The translations under genes were made by a program, and so were the position numbers. From positions 248,001 to 312,000 of the forward strand of contig CBDBDH010000002.1 of the NCBI GenBank assembly GCA_965203725.1: a stretch of DNA of 64,000 nt, read 5' to 3'. Under the pieces are notes generated by a model. It was not told where the DNA came from. It made no database searches and was given only the letters and a program-made list of their open reading frames with translations. This document shows, one piece after another, positions 28,208 to 37,297 of this stretch. Each line of letters opens with the position of its first letter. The stretch's first letter is position 1. Origin of the DNA: WTFY01 sp965203725 (lineage in GTDB: Bacteria; Pseudomonadota; Gammaproteobacteria; UBA4575).

Positions 28208-29356
28208 TTATTTCTGCATGCAGATCGAGCCTATGATTTTTTGCAGTAATTCAATGGTTGGCTCGAGGGATGAGAGCGCAATGAACTCATTGGGCTGGTG
28301 GGCCTGATCGATCGAACCAGGCCCGAGCACCACCGTTTCTATTCCCATGGAATTGAAAAAGGGGGCCTCCGTGGCAAAGGTCACGGATTTCGGCTTTTTA
28401 CCGGTATACATGCTTGTCAATTCGACAATCCTTGAGTCACCTGCAGTTTCGAAGGCGGGAACCCCGTCAAACAATGGCTTGAACTTGCAGGCAAGGCCAA
28501 GCGGGTCTGTTTTTTTAGTAATCCTTTCGTGGAGTTCATCTCTGAGGGTATCGATCTGCATGCCGGGCAGCAGGCGCAGATCAACGTGCAGTTCGCACTC
28601 TGCACAGATCCGGTTGGGGTTGTCGCCACCATGAATATGGCCAAGATTCAGCGTTGGGACCGGCACGATGAAATCATGATTCGTATATTTTTCAGCCAGC
28701 TCTCGCTTGAATTTGTCCAGTTCGTTCAACACTACGCGCATTCCTTCCAGTGCGTTGTTCCCCAGTGCCGGGTTGCTTGAATGACCCGCTTTTCCATAGA
28801 GGGTAATTGACTCCATGAACACCCCCTTGTGCTGGCGTACAGGGGTGAGGCTCGTCGGCTCGCCAATCACGCAAAAGCGCCCCGGTTTTCTGTTTTCTTC
28901 TGCAAGTGTGCGCACACCCTGCATGGTGCTTTCCTCGTCGGCCGTTGCGACAATAGTAAGGCGCTGCTCGAGATTCTTGCCGACAAACTCTTTTGCCGCC
29001 TCAATGGCAATTGCCAGGAACGATTTCATGTCCGCTGTACCCAGACCGTAAAGGCGGTCCCCGACTTGCTGGGCTCGAAACGGATCAGTATTCCAGCCTG
29101 TTTGGTCAAAATTCACGGTATCGGTGTGGCCTGACAGCACAAGGCCATCCTCCCCCTCTCCAATCCATGCCAACAGGTTATATTTTTCTTCCGAGGAAGG
29201 AACGATCTCCGTCTGGAAACCCAGGTCGTCCAGCCAGTTGGCCAGGCAGTCGATCATGGGTTTGTTGCTGGTATCAAATTGCGCCTGAGTGCTGCTGATG
29301 GAGGGGATTGCAATCAGTTGTCCGATCATTTCAAGCAACGGAGGCGGTGACTTCAT
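28208..29356 (-). CDS. argE: Acetylornithine deacetylase
   Basis: M20 metallopeptidase-fold enzyme removing acetyl from N-acetylornithine. 382 aa with the zinc-binding LSGHTDTVNFD (about residues 76-86), GTADMKSFLA, catalytic TADEEST (about 136-142) and a C-terminal GPGSIDQAHQPNEF motif. It starts one base after the mtdA stop, so arginine synthesis is coupled to the C1 cluster transcript. Succinyl-diaminopimelate desuccinylase is the main alternative; the C-terminal motif and an ArgA-type pathway favour ArgE. Confidence 0.92.
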   Translation of the reverse strand: MKSPPPLLEMIGQLIAIPSISSTQAQFDTSNKPMIDCLANWLDDLGFQTEIVPSSEEKYNLLAWIGEGEDGLVLSGHTDTVNFDQTGWNTDPFRAQQVGDRLYGLGTADMKSFLAIAIEAAKEFVGKNLEQRLTIVATADEESTMQGVRTLAEENRKPGRFCVIGEPTSLTPVRQHKGVFMESITLYGKAGHSSNPALGNNALEGMRVVLNELDKFKRELAEKYTNHDFIVPVPTLNLGHIHGGDNPNRICAECELHVDLRLLPGMQIDTLRDELHERITKKTDPLGLACKFKPLFDGVPAFETAGDSRIVELTSMYTGKKPKSVTFATEAPFFNSMGIETVVLGPGSIDQAHQPNEFIALSSLEPTIELLQKIIGSICMQK

Positions 29357-29357
29357 G

Positions 29358-30224
29358 CTACCGGGACCCTGTCATTTCCTGCGCAATTTCATAGATCGCG
29401 TTCGCATCCAGTACCTGGTCGTTGGACGTAAACAGCCTGTCAATGCAAGCGCGATGCAGCTTCAGTTTCAGTGCCCCTATGCCCAGGCCGCCAAAAATTC
29501 TCTTGCCAAATCTTTCAGTATCCCTGTCATTCATGCTGATGCCCTCAAAGCCCAGGGGTTCCGCCGTACTGACGTCAGCCAGAATTTCAATGCTGTCATG
29601 CTGTTGCCACTGGCCTGCATCCAGTAAACGGACACCTGCCTTGCCTGCACCGAACACAAGCTGCGCCCCTTCCAGCGCAGCGTGGGTCGAGTCGGTGTCA
29701 TTGGCCTCCACAGGCACAAGTCGGACTCCAAATTGTTTTCCCATGTCATCACATGCCTGCTGCGAACGACTCTTTTCCCGCGAGGTAAGGCGCACCTGGG
29801 CACCGCTTTGTGCAAGCATGACCGCGGCACGCTGTCCCACGGGCCCCGTACCTGCCAGGACGACGGCAATTTTGCCCGCCAAGGTTGTGGCCCGGTTCAA
29901 CAGGGTGACACCGGCTGCAGCAGTGGTATTGCAGCCGTTGCTGTCCAGCATCACGGATACACGAAAATCCTGAAAAAAATGACTTTGTACGGCCTTGAAT
30001 AAAGACTGGCCACTGACAAGGTTGCTGCCCCCAATAAAAATTGCAGTGTTCCTCTTGTGCTTGGGGGCTCGTGTATAGATCGCGCCCTCAACCAGGCTTG
30101 TGCAATTGCCTTCATGGATGCCGCCAAGTTGGGTGACCTGGTCTGCTCCTCCATCGTAGGCAACTACAGAGTCAAATACACTGGGGATAGGATCAGTATC
30201 GAAATGGTACAAAAGCTTTTTCAT
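29358..30224 (-). CDS. mtdA: NADP-dependent methylene-tetrahydrofolate/methylene-H4MPT dehydrogenase
   Basis: 288 aa, collinear with MtdA of methylotrophs: N-terminal LLYHFDTDPIPSVFDSVVAY (two blocks), VMLDSNGCNTTAAAGV in the pterin-binding part, and the Rossmann loop VVLAGTGPVGQRAAVM (about residues 122-137). MtdA interconverts methylene- and methenyl-H4F (and acts on H4MPT), feeding methylene-H4F to serine synthesis. MtdB is the closest alternative; co-location with serine-cycle genes favours MtdA. The usual partner fch is not in the window. It lies 34 bp after ppc. Confidence 0.9.
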   Translation of the reverse strand: MKKLLYHFDTDPIPSVFDSVVAYDGGADQVTQLGGIHEGNCTSLVEGAIYTRAPKHKRNTAIFIGGSNLVSGQSLFKAVQSHFFQDFRVSVMLDSNGCNTTAAAGVTLLNRATTLAGKIAVVLAGTGPVGQRAAVMLAQSGAQVRLTSREKSRSQQACDDMGKQFGVRLVPVEANDTDSTHAALEGAQLVFGAGKAGVRLLDAGQWQQHDSIEILADVSTAEPLGFEGISMNDRDTERFGKRIFGGLGIGALKLKLHRACIDRLFTSNDQVLDANAIYEIAQEMTGSR

Positions 30225-30258
30225 GGTATCGAGAGGTCAGCGTATCCCCACAGGGTCA

Positions 30259-33033
30259 CTAGCCGGTGCTGCCAATTCCCGCAGCAACACAGTTGATCGA
30301 CAAAAGCAGGGGAACCAGAATATTTTGCCTGTCTTCGGCCTGGTGTTGCTCATTGCGGAACTTTTTGACCAGTTCGGCTTGCTCAATACCGACCTGGTTC
30401 AGGGATTTCAGACGCCTGCTGAAGTGCCTTTTGAAATTCGGAAAGCGATCACACAGGTGATCCTCTCTGGTAACCTGCAAAACCATCCGGCTCGTACGCT
30501 CATACTCGGATTTGATATCTGAGAAAATTGCTTCACTGTATTGGGTGTTAACCACCAGTTCGGAATATTTTTCCGCGACCTCAAAGTCGACCAGCAACAA
30601 TGTTTTTTCAACGCTGTCCAGTATCAGACGAAACAATGAATGCGTATTATATAGTTCTTGCAGCAATTCTTTCCCCAGCTCCCCGCGGATGCTGATCAAC
30701 TGTTCGAGGCTGCTCCCCACTCCATACCACCCCGGAACCAGAATGCGGTTTTGTGTCCAGGCAAAGACCCAGGGTATCGCACGCAGGTCTTCAAGGGTGG
30801 CTGCACCAAATCTGCGCGAGGGCCTTGATCCGATTTTCATCAGCGTCAGCTCCTCCACGGGGCTTGCCTGCTGGTAGAATTCCACCAGACCCGGGGCTTC
30901 GATGAACTTGCGGTATGCGACGTACGCTGTACCTGAAAGTGCCTGCATGACTTCATCCAGTTCGGCGTTGGTTTGAAAAGCCGGGTCTTTGCCCGACATG
31001 AGCGTGTGTGCGAGTGCGCTGGAGGCAAGTATCTCCATTTGCTCTTCAGCAAACCCGTGGTTTGCGTACTTGTACGACACGACTTCACCCTGTTCCGTGA
31101 CTCGCATGCGCCCGTCGATCGTGCCTACAGGCTGGGCTGCAATGGCGCGGCCACTGGGGGCGCCGCCTCGACTCACCGAACCCCCGCGCCCGTGAAAAAA
31201 TGCAGCCTCTGTTTTGTGCTTGTCCCCGGCTTCCTTGATGAGGGTCTGTGCCTGGCTGATGATCCAGTTGGAAGTCAGGAATCCGCCGTCCTTGTTTGAA
31301 TCCGAGTACCCCACCATGACCTCTTGTGAGTCTCCGTTTCTGCGTATCGTGCGCCTGACAAATCCGTGTTCGAGCAATTCACTCAATATGGAGGGGCCCT
31401 GCTCCAGGGCTTCTATAGTCTCCAGCAGGGGTACGACCAGGATGCGACAGGCTTCCAAACCGTCCACATCCGTGAACAGGCCGACATATTTCGCCAAAAG
31501 GTAGACTCCCAGCACGTCGGTTGACGTTTGCGTCATGCTGAGGACGAAAACGCCAAATGCCTTGGAGTCCAGTCCGCGCTGGTAATGCTTGACCTGTTCC
31601 AGCATGGCCAGCGTGGCTTGGGCCTGGCTGGATAGAAAATCAATGCTCGGGATTACACGCAGGGGCTGCATGAGTTCGCTGACAACCCATTCTCTCCACT
31701 CATCTGATCCGAAATCCGGAACATCAAAGTGGGTTTTCTGATGCAGGGCCTGCCAGATTTCTGCGAGAGTGCTATTCGTGATCGTCGTGTTCTCGCGAAG
31801 GTCCAGGCTGGCAGTTCGAAAGCCGAAGGTATCCACCATATGGCGTAAGGGAACGACATTTGACGTGCACAAGTGTTCGCATCGGGCATCATTGAGTCCA
31901 CGCTCGAGCACCCGCAGATCGGACGCCAGGTCCGCTGCACTGTGGTATGCGACACTGGATTCTCCGGGCTCATCAATATGTTCCAGGGTCGCGTCAATGC
32001 TGCGCAGCATGCAGCTCAGATACTGCCGGAACACCTCGCCGGGGTTTCGCTTGGAAAAGGATTCCGTTTCTCCCAGCACTTCAAGTTTTTGTTGCAGGGC
32101 ATCAAGGAAGTGTTCGGGGACTCTCAGGGAATGACTGGCAATGCTGAGCTTGGTACACAGCTCGCGAAGATCCTGGCGATATCGCTTCAGGCTGGCCTTG
32201 GCATTTTCACGAAGGGCGTAGGCAGTGACTTCAGTGTTCACATTCGGATTCCCATCCCGGTCACCGCCAATCCACGACCCGAAACGGAATATCGGCGGTA
32301 CCTCGAATTCAACGTGCGGATACACTCTTCTCAGGGCACGCTCCAGTTCAGAATAGAATTTCATTGCGCCGTCAAACAGGGATTCCGTAAAGAAGTGCAG
32401 TCCCCATGTGATTTCCTGTTCGACGGTGGGTTTTTCCAGGCGAATCTCGCCCGTCAGCCAAAGCAGGTCGATCTCATTGCGTAGTTCATGGACCAGTTTG
32501 TCCCGTTCCCGGGGCGTCCAGCGTGTGAGTTCCAGTTGCTTGAGCAGCACATAGATGCGCCGGTGAATCTCCAGCACTGTGACGCGCTTGGCTTCCGTGG
32601 GATGTGCAGTGATTACCGGACAGAAAAAACTCTTGTTCAGAATTTTCTGGACTTCTTCTGCCGGGATGCCATGCCGGGTTGCCGTGGAAAATGTATGTGC
32701 GAAAGTTCCGGGCACGCGGCGGCGTCCGTACTCTTTTTCGATATGTCTACGCTGCTGTACGTTTGCATTTTGCTCGGCAATGCTGAGCAGCTGGAACCAG
32801 ATGCCATGGGCTTCCAGTATGTACAGGATTTGTGTGTCCGTACTTTCGCGAATATCTTTGCGGCCCTCGATGAAGGCTTCTATGTCAGGTTGCCGAGCGC
32901 GCAGCACACTGAGCAACTGCTCGTACAACAGGTCTACAAGCTTGTTTTCATAACTTGCAGCCGGGTCAACAATGGCACGGCCACTGGCGACCCGGGTCAG
33001 TTGTGTCCAGGAAAGTGGAGAGGCGTCACTCAT
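30259..33033 (-). CDS. ppc: Phosphoenolpyruvate carboxylase
   Basis: 924 aa. Carboxylates PEP to oxaloacetate, the CO2-fixing step of the serine cycle. Motifs: VITAHPTEAKRVTVLE (about residues 139-154), the FRFGSWIGGDRDGNPNV active-site block, VMVGYSDSNKDGGF and FFHGRGGSVSRGG, all intact. Length is in the usual range (about 870-930). A perfect 9-bp inverted repeat lies immediately upstream of its start. Confidence 0.97.
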   Translation of the reverse strand: MSDASPLSWTQLTRVASGRAIVDPAASYENKLVDLLYEQLLSVLRARQPDIEAFIEGRKDIRESTDTQILYILEAHGIWFQLLSIAEQNANVQQRRHIEKEYGRRRVPGTFAHTFSTATRHGIPAEEVQKILNKSFFCPVITAHPTEAKRVTVLEIHRRIYVLLKQLELTRWTPRERDKLVHELRNEIDLLWLTGEIRLEKPTVEQEITWGLHFFTESLFDGAMKFYSELERALRRVYPHVEFEVPPIFRFGSWIGGDRDGNPNVNTEVTAYALRENAKASLKRYRQDLRELCTKLSIASHSLRVPEHFLDALQQKLEVLGETESFSKRNPGEVFRQYLSCMLRSIDATLEHIDEPGESSVAYHSAADLASDLRVLERGLNDARCEHLCTSNVVPLRHMVDTFGFRTASLDLRENTTITNSTLAEIWQALHQKTHFDVPDFGSDEWREWVVSELMQPLRVIPSIDFLSSQAQATLAMLEQVKHYQRGLDSKAFGVFVLSMTQTSTDVLGVYLLAKYVGLFTDVDGLEACRILVVPLLETIEALEQGPSILSELLEHGFVRRTIRRNGDSQEVMVGYSDSNKDGGFLTSNWIISQAQTLIKEAGDKHKTEAAFFHGRGGSVSRGGAPSGRAIAAQPVGTIDGRMRVTEQGEVVSYKYANHGFAEEQMEILASSALAHTLMSGKDPAFQTNAELDEVMQALSGTAYVAYRKFIEAPGLVEFYQQASPVEELTLMKIGSRPSRRFGAATLEDLRAIPWVFAWTQNRILVPGWYGVGSSLEQLISIRGELGKELLQELYNTHSLFRLILDSVEKTLLLVDFEVAEKYSELVVNTQYSEAIFSDIKSEYERTSRMVLQVTREDHLCDRFPNFKRHFSRRLKSLNQVGIEQAELVKKFRNEQHQAEDRQNILVPLLLSINCVAAGIGSTG

Positions 33034-33035
33034 AC

Positions 33036-33065
33036 TGCATGTATAAAATCAGATTGATACATGCA
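33036..33065. promoter_or_regulatory. Inverted repeat at the ppc start (possible operator)
   Basis: TGCATGTAT and ATACATGCA form perfect 9-bp arms around a 12-bp spacer, ending two bases before the ppc ATG. The ATGTAT-N12-ATACAT form resembles binding sites of LysR-type regulators such as those controlling serine-cycle genes, but a transcript hairpin that hides the translation start is equally possible. Confidence 0.45.
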
Positions 33066-33145
33066 ATATACAGCAAGGCCACGAAATACTCCCTCCCGTT
33101 GCGGGAAGGCATACACCGGTGCACTGACCAGGGGCAAATAAAGAT

Positions 33146-34117
33146 TTAAACCAGCTTGTCTCTGGGGGTGTCGCCTGCTTCGAATGCAGCCAGATTTTCC
33201 AGTACACGGTTGCCCATCGCAATCCGTGTTTCAGTCGAAGCACTCCCCAGGTGGGGCAGCAGCACGGCATTTTCCAACTCAAGAAAACGCTTGTCGAGGT
33301 TGGGTTCGCCTTCGAACACGTCCAGGCCGGCTCCGGCAATCGTGCCATTTTTCAATGCCTCTATCAGCGCATCATTGTCCACCACATCACCACGCGCCGA
33401 ATTGATCAGGAACGCGCCGGACTTCATCTTGGAAAGGTTTTCCCTGTTCAGCAGGTGGTAGGTTTCCTTGCCTCCGGGACAGTGGATGGATACAAAATCA
33501 GAGTTTGCAAGAACCTCATCGATGGATTCGCACTGCGTGGCGTTAAACTTCTGTATCACCTCGTCGGGCGGGGGGTAGGGGTCCACAAAAATGATTTTCA
33601 TCCCGAAGCCGTGGTGCGCGCGCCTTGCCATGGCCTGTGCAATTCGCCCCATGCCGATCATGCCGAGTGTCTTGCCGGTTACCTTGGTAGCCAGCAGGTG
33701 TGTGGGCCGCCAGCCCGTCCAGGCATTGGCACGCAGGTGACGCTCCCCTTCACTGGTGCGCCTTGCTGCGGTTAACAGCAATGTCATGGCAATGTCAGCC
33801 GTGCAGTCGGTGAGCACTTCAGGCGTATTGGTCACGGTCAGTCCACGTGCCTTGGCCGCATCCAGATCGATATGGTTGAATCCCACGCCAAAATTGCCGA
33901 TAAACCGTGCACGCAACGGCTCGGCACTCAATACCTCCGCATCAACGGGGTCGGTAACGGTGGGCAGGAATGCATCGCAATTGCCCAGTGCCTGCTTCAT
34001 TTCATCCTTGCTCATGGCAACGTCGGTCTCATTCAGCTGCACGTCATATTTCTCTTTCAGCGTGGCTTCCACTTCTGCAGGCCACGCGCGCGAGACGATG
34101 ACTTTCAATTTGCTCAT
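33146..34117 (-). CDS. hprA: Hydroxypyruvate/glyoxylate reductase (D-glycerate dehydrogenase)
   Basis: D-isomer 2-hydroxyacid dehydrogenase of 323 aa. NAD-binding motif GMIGMGRIAQAMARR (about residues 151-165), catalytic Arg in INSARGDVVD and His in LLPHLGSAS. In the serine cycle it reduces hydroxypyruvate (made by Sga) to D-glycerate. Specificity cannot be read from the sequence alone; the cluster gives the assignment. It is 12 bp downstream of mtkB. Confidence 0.9.
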   Translation of the reverse strand: MSKLKVIVSRAWPAEVEATLKEKYDVQLNETDVAMSKDEMKQALGNCDAFLPTVTDPVDAEVLSAEPLRARFIGNFGVGFNHIDLDAAKARGLTVTNTPEVLTDCTADIAMTLLLTAARRTSEGERHLRANAWTGWRPTHLLATKVTGKTLGMIGMGRIAQAMARRAHHGFGMKIIFVDPYPPPDEVIQKFNATQCESIDEVLANSDFVSIHCPGGKETYHLLNRENLSKMKSGAFLINSARGDVVDNDALIEALKNGTIAGAGLDVFEGEPNLDKRFLELENAVLLPHLGSASTETRIAMGNRVLENLAAFEAGDTPRDKLV

Positions 34118-34129
34118 TTTGTTCTTCTC

Positions 34130-35020
34130 CTAGGCAAGTTCTTTCAAGACGCGTTCCATGGTGGACCCGAGCTCGGACGGATCCGGTGCAACCGTGACAC
34201 CCGCATCCCTCAACAGCTCCACCTTCTCGGCAGCGCTTTCACCCTTGCCGGATACGATAGCACCTGCATGGCCCATGCGCCGTCCCTTTGGCGCCGTCAG
34301 TCCTGCAATGTAGGCAACCAGCGGCTTGGTCATGTGGTTTTTGAAGTACTCCGCCGCATCGGCTTCCTGGGGTCCTCCGATTTCACCGATCAGCATGACC
34401 GCCTCGGTTTCCGGGTCTGCCTCGAACAGCTCAAGAATGTCGCGATGAGAGCAGCCGTTGATGGGGTCACCACCAATTCCGACACTGGTGCTGATGCCGA
34501 TTCCGCACGCCTTCATCTGGGATGCGGCCTCGTAGCCAAGCGTGCCCGAGCGTGCGACGATGCCGACGTTGCCGGGGATATAGATATGTCCCGGCATGAT
34601 GCCAAGCAGGCACCTGTCCGGACTGATCGTTCCGGCACAGTTGGGGCCGGTCAGGCGCATTCGCTCTTCTTTCTTGTAGCGGTACATGTAACGCTTTACA
34701 AGCATCATGTCCTGTGCGGGGATACCATCGGTGATTGCGACACAGGTCTTGATGCCCGCATCGGCCGCTTCCATGATCGAATCTGCGGCAAACGAGGCAG
34801 GTACAAACACGATACTGGCATCGGCACCGGTCTCCTCAACCGCCTCCTTCATGGTGTTGAATACAGGCAGTTCGAGATGGGTTTGGCCGCCCTTGCCAGG
34901 CGTTACGCCGCCGACCACCCGGGTGCCGTACTCAAGCATTTCCTTGGCATGAAACGTGCCTATTTTGCCTGTGAAGCCCTGAATCAGTACCTTGGTATTC
35001 TTGTCAATCATTATGCTCAT
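34130..35020 (-). CDS. mtkB: Malate-CoA ligase subunit alpha
   Basis: 296 aa, SucD-like: CoA-binding GFTGKIGTFHAKEMLEYGT at the N-terminus and the phospho-histidine loop GHAGAIVSGKGESAAEK near residue 237. Sequence is close to succinyl-CoA synthetase alpha, but the neighbours (mtkA, mcl, sga, hprA, ppc) identify malate thiokinase, which activates malate for cleavage by malyl-CoA lyase. mtkA ends 17 bp upstream. Confidence 0.92.
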   Translation of the reverse strand: MSIMIDKNTKVLIQGFTGKIGTFHAKEMLEYGTRVVGGVTPGKGGQTHLELPVFNTMKEAVEETGADASIVFVPASFAADSIMEAADAGIKTCVAITDGIPAQDMMLVKRYMYRYKKEERMRLTGPNCAGTISPDRCLLGIMPGHIYIPGNVGIVARSGTLGYEAASQMKACGIGISTSVGIGGDPINGCSHRDILELFEADPETEAVMLIGEIGGPQEADAAEYFKNHMTKPLVAYIAGLTAPKGRRMGHAGAIVSGKGESAAEKVELLRDAGVTVAPDPSELGSTMERVLKELA

Positions 35021-35037
35021 GGGTATCTCCTAACGCT

Positions 35038-36222
35038 TTATGAGGCTTCAGCCGCGCGGTTGCGTTCCGCCACAACTTTTTCCGCCGCTTCAGACAGCGT
35101 ATCCGCAGTGATCACCGGATAGCCGCTGTCTTTGAGCATCTGCATGCCTTTTTCCACATTCGTTCCGGACAGACGGACAACGACCGGGGTGCGTACATCC
35201 AGCTTGCCAAATGCCTGTATCACGCCCTCGGCAATCCAGTCACAACGGTTGATGCCGGCAAAAATGTTGACCAGCATGGCCTTGACGTTTTCATCATCCA
35301 GCACCAGCCTGAAGGCCTTGGTGACCCGGTCCGGGGAAGCGCCGCCGCCGATGTCCAGGAAGTTGGCCGGCTCACCGCCCTTGTGCTTGATCATGTCCAT
35401 GGTGGCCATCGCCAGTCCTGCACCGTTGATCATGCAGCCGATGTCACCGTCCAGGCCTACGTAGCTCAGGCCCCTGTCCGATGCCGCAGTTTCACGCGAG
35501 TCCTCCTGGGACTTGTCGCGCAACTCGGAGATCTTCGGTCTTCGAAACAGGGCGTTGTCATCAAAGCTCATCTTGGCGTCCAGGGCCAGGATGTGGTTGT
35601 CCTTGGTGACCACCAGAGGATTGATTTCCACCAGGGTGGCATCGAGTTCACGAAAGGCCTGATAAGCACCTTCGATGCAATGCACGGCCTGGCTGATCAT
35701 CTCGGGATGGATATTCAGGGCGAATGCCAGCTCGCGTGCCTGAAAATCCCGCAAACCCACGGCAGGCTCGACTTCCAGCCTGTGGATGCTCTCCGGCTTG
35801 GTCGCGGCCACTTCCTCGATATCCATGCCGCCTTCGGTTGAGGTGACGATCGTGACGCGCTGCTTGTTCCGGTCCAGCACCAGGGCGAGATAAATCTCGC
35901 GTTCTATGTCTGCAACCTGCTCGATGTAGAGCCGGTACACGACCTTCCCGCCGGGGCCGGTCTGGTGGGTAACCAGGCGCTTGCCGAGCAATTCCTCGGC
36001 GGCATTCCAGATCTCCTCGTCACTGGAGCAGACCTTGATTCCACCGGCCTTGCCCCGGGCCCCGGAATGAATCTGTGCCTTGACGACCCACTGGTGTCCG
36101 CCGATCTCCTTGGCGCGGTACACGGCCTGTTCGGGACTGTATGCCAGGCCGCCGGGGGAGATCTCCACACCGAACTCCGATAGCAATTCTTTCGCTTGGT
36201 ACTCATGAATATCCACTTGCAT
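35038..36222 (-). CDS. mtkA: Malate-CoA ligase subunit beta
   Basis: 394 aa, ATP-grasp protein like SucC: starts DIHEYQAKELLSEFGV, with KAQIHSGARGKAGGIKV for ATP binding, VEINPLVV for metal and the C-terminal NIFAGINRCD power-helix region. With MtkB it forms malyl-CoA from malate, CoA and ATP. A succinyl-CoA synthetase is the alternative on sequence only. Confidence 0.92.
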   Translation of the reverse strand: MQVDIHEYQAKELLSEFGVEISPGGLAYSPEQAVYRAKEIGGHQWVVKAQIHSGARGKAGGIKVCSSDEEIWNAAEELLGKRLVTHQTGPGGKVVYRLYIEQVADIEREIYLALVLDRNKQRVTIVTSTEGGMDIEEVAATKPESIHRLEVEPAVGLRDFQARELAFALNIHPEMISQAVHCIEGAYQAFRELDATLVEINPLVVTKDNHILALDAKMSFDDNALFRRPKISELRDKSQEDSRETAASDRGLSYVGLDGDIGCMINGAGLAMATMDMIKHKGGEPANFLDIGGGASPDRVTKAFRLVLDDENVKAMLVNIFAGINRCDWIAEGVIQAFGKLDVRTPVVVRLSGTNVEKGMQMLKDSGYPVITADTLSEAAEKVVAERNRAAEAS

Positions 36223-36355
36223 TCCCTCCCGAGAATTAATTCGTTTCTACCGCCTGTTCGTGGCGCTTCGACATCTCCTGCCGGATGGATGGATGCTCAA
36301 GATCCAAACACCTGCCGGGCGCTCGCAACAGACGAACGGAAAAACTGCTGAGATG

Positions 36356-37297
36356 TCAGGATCTGGCAGCTATGGCGTCAGCGGCGCGCACCACGTTTTC
36401 AGCCATGCGTGCAGAGGCCGCATCGATCATCTTACCATCGAGCGAGGCAGCGCCCTTGCCCTCTTTGGCAGCCTTCTCCAGCTCTTCCAGAATCCTTTTC
36501 GCCCGGTTGATCTCAGCTTCAGGCGGCGTAAAGACTTCATTGGCCAGTTCGATCTGCTTGGGATGAATCGCCCATTTTCCTTCACAGCCCAACGCGGCAG
36601 CACGGCGTGCAGCCAGCAGATACCCGTCCGGATCGTCGAAATCCCCGAAGGGGCCATCGATCGGGCGCAGTCCATACGCCCGGCAGGCGACCGTCATGCG
36701 CGAAATTGCCGCATGCCACTGATCGCCCGGGTAATCCGGATTCAAGCCGCCGATGTTGACCGTGCGGGCACGATTACTTGCAGCATAATCCGCCACACCA
36801 AAGTGCATGGCTTCCATGCGCGTGCTGGAAGTTGCGATGGCTTCCACGTTGGCCATGCCCAAGGCGGTCTCGATCAGGGCTTCAAGCCCGATACGGTTTT
36901 CCAGTCCCTTGGCCTCTTCGATCTGGGTCACCATGGCGTCAACCATGTACACATCACCGGTGGTTCCCACCTTGGGAATGAGTATGGTGTCCAGCTTGCT
37001 GCCTGCCTGTTCCACCACGTCCACGACATCGCGATACATGTAATGGGTGTCCAGTCCGTTGATGCGCACGGAAACCGTTTTCCCCTGACCTTTCCAGTCA
37101 AACTCGTTGAGCGCGGCAATGACGTTCTTTCGTGCCTGAACCTTGTCATCAGGTGCGACGGCATCTTCGAGGTCCAGAAACACGTAATCTGCAGCACAGG
37201 TCACTGCCTTCTCCAGCATCCTGGGGTTGGAACCAGGTACAGCGAGTTCGCAGCGTTGCAGTCGCTGTCTGGCCGGTTTGTATTGGGTAAAGCTCAT
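36356..37297 (-). CDS. mclA: Malyl-CoA lyase
   Basis: 313 aa, HpcH/HpaI-CitE fold: ARQRLQRCELAVPGSNPRML start region, DYVFLDLEDAVAPDDK with the Mg ligand, and LEALIETALGMANVEAIA. Cleaves malyl-CoA to acetyl-CoA and glyoxylate, regenerating the C2 acceptor of the serine cycle. Its ATG overlaps the sga stop by four bases, so the two are translationally coupled: Mcl makes the glyoxylate that Sga uses. Confidence 0.94.
   Translation of the reverse strand: MSFTQYKPARQRLQRCELAVPGSNPRMLEKAVTCAADYVFLDLEDAVAPDDKVQARKNVIAALNEFDWKGQGKTVSVRINGLDTHYMYRDVVDVVEQAGSKLDTILIPKVGTTGDVYMVDAMVTQIEEAKGLENRIGLEALIETALGMANVEAIATSSTRMEAMHFGVADYAASNRARTVNIGGLNPDYPGDQWHAAISRMTVACRAYGLRPIDGPFGDFDDPDGYLLAARRAAALGCEGKWAIHPKQIELANEVFTPPEAEINRAKRILEELEKAAKEGKGAASLDGKMIDAASARMAENVVRAADAIAARS

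Noticed and set aside
33872..35122. 416-codon plus-strand frame opposite hprA and mtkB
   Set aside because: Covers two real minus-strand genes; composition is that of a reversed coding frame.
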